The notes under the pieces were generated by a model. It was not told the DNA's origin and did no database searches. It worked only from the letters and a program-made list of their open reading frames with translations. Of a DNA stretch of 6,495 bases, positions 5,084-6,495 are shown in pieces. This DNA is from Muribaculaceae bacterium (GTDB lineage: Bacteria > Bacteroidota > Bacteroidia > Bacteroidales > Muribaculaceae): NCBI GenBank assembly GCA_017619255.1, contig JAFZSS010000080.1, positions 1 through 6,495 on the forward strand, read 5' to 3'. The translations under genes and the position numbers were made by a program. Each line of letters starts with the position of its first letter. Position 1 is the stretch's first letter.

Positions 5084-5101
5084 TCGCGTGGCGCGATTTT
5101 T
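5084..5101 (+). terminator. Second, compact terminator downstream of tig
   Basis: TCGCG (5084-5088) and CGCGA (5092-5096) form a perfect all-strong stem around TGG, followed by T5 (5097-5101). It lies 24 bases after the main terminator, so the two would work in tandem to isolate clpP from tig readthrough. A small palindrome, GACAAGTTGTC (5075-5085), abuts it. Confidence 0.55.
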
Positions 5102-5122
5102 GTGTGTTTGCGATAAAAAATG

Positions 5123-5150
5123 TTGCTCAATATGATTTCGTATTGAGAAA
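5123..5150. promoter_or_regulatory. Inverted repeat overlapping the clpP promoter, candidate operator
   Basis: CTCAATA (5126-5132) and TATTGAG (5141-5147) are perfect inverted copies separated by 8 bases. Extending outward gives TTGCTCAATA / TATTGAGAAA with 9 of 10 positions complementary. It covers the -33 position and most of the spacer of the clpP promoter, where a dimeric repressor would block polymerase. It is not CIRCE, and no matching regulator gene is in the window. Confidence 0.45.
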
Positions 5151-5165
5151 AAAATTGTATCTTTG
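5135..5165 (+). promoter_or_regulatory. Bacteroidetes-type promoter of clpP-clpX
   Basis: The -7 box TATCTTTG (5158-5165) matches TAnnTTTG exactly. Nineteen bases upstream is ATTT (5135-5138), a weak -33 box that could make the promoter activator-dependent or poised. The start would be near 5171, with a leader of about 48 nt, rich in A and T, before the ATG at 5219. Confidence 0.75.
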
Positions 5166-5218
5166 CCTAATAACGAAGAGAAACTAACATACAAACATTA
5201 AATAATATTGTTCATTTT

Positions 5219-5929
5219 ATGGAAAACGATTTCAGAAAATTTGCTGTTCATCATCTGGGCATGAACGGTCTGACTCTCGACCAGTTCGCTGCCGGTGTTT
5301 CTAACAACTACATTTCCCCGACCATCATGGAGGAACGCAAGCTCAATGTCACCCAGCTCGATGTGTTCTCGCGCCTGATGATGGACCGCATCATCTTCCT
5401 GGGCACTCAAGTTGATGACTACACCGCCAATGTCATTCAGGCTCAGCTGCTCTATCTTGACAGCTCCGACCCCGGCAAGGATATCTCTTTGTACATCAAC
5501 TCGCCTGGTGGCTCGGTGTATGCCGGCTTGGGCATCTATGACACGATGCAGTTCATTCAGAGCGATGTCTCGACCATCTGCACCGGTATGGCTGCTTCGA
5601 TGGCTGCCGTGCTGCTAGTTGCCGGTCAGAAGGACAAGCGCTTTGCCCTCAAGCACAGCCGCGTGATGATTCACCAACCCATGGGCGGCATCAGTGGCCA
5701 GGCATCGGATATTGAGATTACCTCTCGCGAGATTCTCAAGCTCAAGCAGGAACTCTACACCATCATCAGCGACCACTCGGGCCAGCCCTATGACAAGGTT
5801 TATGCCGACAGTGACCGCGACTACTGGATGACCGCCGACGAGGCCAAGGAATATGGCATGATCGACAAGGTGCTCGTCCGTGAGACTCCTGCTGCAGCTC
5901 CTGCCGTGGGCTCAACGGAACAAAAATAA
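5219..5929 (+). CDS. clpP: ATP-dependent Clp protease proteolytic subunit ClpP
   Basis: ClpP is the serine protease subunit that forms a two-ring, 14-subunit chamber and degrades proteins unfolded by ClpX or another Clp ATPase. The catalytic triad is visible: Ser127 in GMAASMA (123-129), His152 in MIHQPMGG (150-157) and Asp201 in SDRDYW, with the same His-Asp spacing as E. coli. The substrate-binding INSPGGSV (93-100) and YDTMQFI (107-113) are also present. At 236 residues it is longer than the usual 195-207: about 17-20 extra residues precede the conserved core (a likely propeptide) and an Ala/Pro-rich tail (222-236) follows it. The residue before the AAS motif is Met where E. coli has Gln, which I regard as normal for Bacteroidetes. 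clpX follows 3 bases after the stop, so the two genes form an operon. Confidence 0.98.
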   Translation: MENDFRKFAVHHLGMNGLTLDQFAAGVSNNYISPTIMEERKLNVTQLDVFSRLMMDRIIFLGTQVDDYTANVIQAQLLYLDSSDPGKDISLYINSPGGSVYAGLGIYDTMQFIQSDVSTICTGMAASMAAVLLVAGQKDKRFALKHSRVMIHQPMGGISGQASDIEITSREILKLKQELYTIISDHSGQPYDKVYADSDRDYWMTADEAKEYGMIDKVLVRETPAAAPAVGSTEQK

Positions 5930-5932
5930 GTC

Positions 5933-6495
5933 ATGGCAAAAAAGAAGGAAAATAACACGCTTTATTGCAGTTTCTGTGGACGCAGTGACCGTGAAGTCGA
6001 GTTGCTGCTGCCCGGCATGAACGGCTGCATCTGCAACGATTGTGCCGAGCGGGCTGTCGAGCTATCGCATGAGTATCTCAAGAAGATGGCCACGTCCACA
6101 TTGACTGACCTGGATATGGACTCGCTTCCCAAGCCCGATGAGATCAAGGCCTATCTGGACCAGTATGTCATCGGGCAGGAAACGGCCAAGCGCTACCTGT
6201 CGGTTGCCGTTTACAACCACTACAAGCGCTTGAACCAGCACCGCAACGACGACATCGACATCGAGAAGAGCAACATCATCATCGTGGGACCGACCGGCAC
6301 GGGCAAGACATTGCTGGCCAAGACGATTGCACGCATGCTGAAAGTGCCTTTTGCCATTGTCGATGCCACGGTGCTGACCGAGGCCGGCTATGTGGGTGAG
6401 GACATTGAGAGCCTGCTGACCAGGCTACTGGCAGCATGTGATTATAATGTCGCTGAAGCAGAACGCGGCATTGTCTTTATCGACGAAATCGACAA
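5933..6495 (+). CDS. clpX: ATP-dependent Clp protease ATPase subunit ClpX, N-terminal part, runs off the right edge
   Basis: ClpX is the hexameric AAA+ unfoldase that recognises tagged substrates and threads them into ClpP. The 187 complete codons show the N-terminal C4 zinc-binding domain with CSFC (Cys12, Cys15) and CNDC (Cys34, Cys37). These are followed by the conserved [17 protein letters not shown] (66-82), the Walker A GPTGTGKT (119-126), [17 protein letters not shown] (144-160), which contains the GYVG pore loop, and the Walker B IVFIDEID (180-187) at the window edge. The sensor motifs, the IGF loop that docks on ClpP and the small AAA+ domain are outside the window. The ATG 3 bases after the clpP stop fits the zinc domain's usual distance from the N-terminus. 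Transcription is from the clpP promoter. Confidence 0.97.
   Translation, partial: MAKKKENNTLYCSFCGRSDREVELLLPGMNGCICNDCAERAVELSHEYLKKMATSTLTDLDMDSLPKPDEIKAYLDQYVIGQETAKRYLSVAVYNHYKRLNQHRNDDIDIEKSNIIIVGPTGTGKTLLAKTIARMLKVPFAIVDATVLTEAGYVGEDIESLLTRLLAACDYNVAEAERGIVFIDEID

Noticed and set aside
5123..5150. CIRCE element (HrcA operator) before clpP
   Set aside because: CIRCE is TTAGCACTC-N9-GAGTGCTAA; the repeat here shares neither arm sequence nor spacer.

Overview
The window looks like chromosomal DNA of a member of the order Bacteroidales (Prevotella/Muribaculaceae-like; the genus cannot be fixed from this stretch). The evidence is the Bacteroidetes-type promoter (-7 box TAnnTTTG, with a -33 box about 19 bases upstream) in front of uvrA, the sigma factor gene, tig and clpP, the lack of Shine-Dalgarno sequences before the starts, and Bacteroidetes-like protein sequences (for example GMAASMA around the ClpP active serine).

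Layout. (1) 1-875, minus strand: the N-terminal 291 codons of an excinuclease ABC subunit A (UvrA), running off the left edge. (2) 876-1332: non-coding, holding the uvrA promoter, a pair of degenerate direct repeats, a REP-like GC-rich hairpin and a probable promoter for the next genes. (3) 1333-2542, plus strand: four small genes. Two are tandem YtxH-domain proteins, one is a two-helix membrane protein resembling the phage-holin-III/DUF1469 (YqjE-like) family, and one is a basic 101-residue protein overlapping it by 8 bases. Together they resemble in layout the envelope-stress yqjD-yqjE-yqjK cluster of enterobacteria. (4) 2543-2829: intergenic, with a clear promoter and a structured leader of about 115 nt. 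(5) 2830-3420: an orphan ECF-like sigma-70 family factor, followed by a very long, nearly perfect hairpin. (6) 3624-4994: tig (trigger factor) with its own promoter and tandem terminators. (7) 5219-6495: clpP and clpX, 3 bases apart, with their own promoter overlapped by an inverted repeat; clpX runs off the right edge.

How the genes fit together. tig-clpP-clpX is a widely conserved protein quality-control neighbourhood: trigger factor meets nascent chains at the ribosome exit, and ClpX unfolds substrates and feeds them to the ClpP chamber. The promoter and terminators between tig and clpP suggest that clpPX can be transcribed separately from tig. The sigma factor has no anti-sigma gene beside it. 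No mobile element genes, CRISPR array, tRNA or rRNA were seen. Most genes here are ordinary core genes. The parts worth a second look are the small membrane-protein cassette and the RNA/DNA structures between genes.
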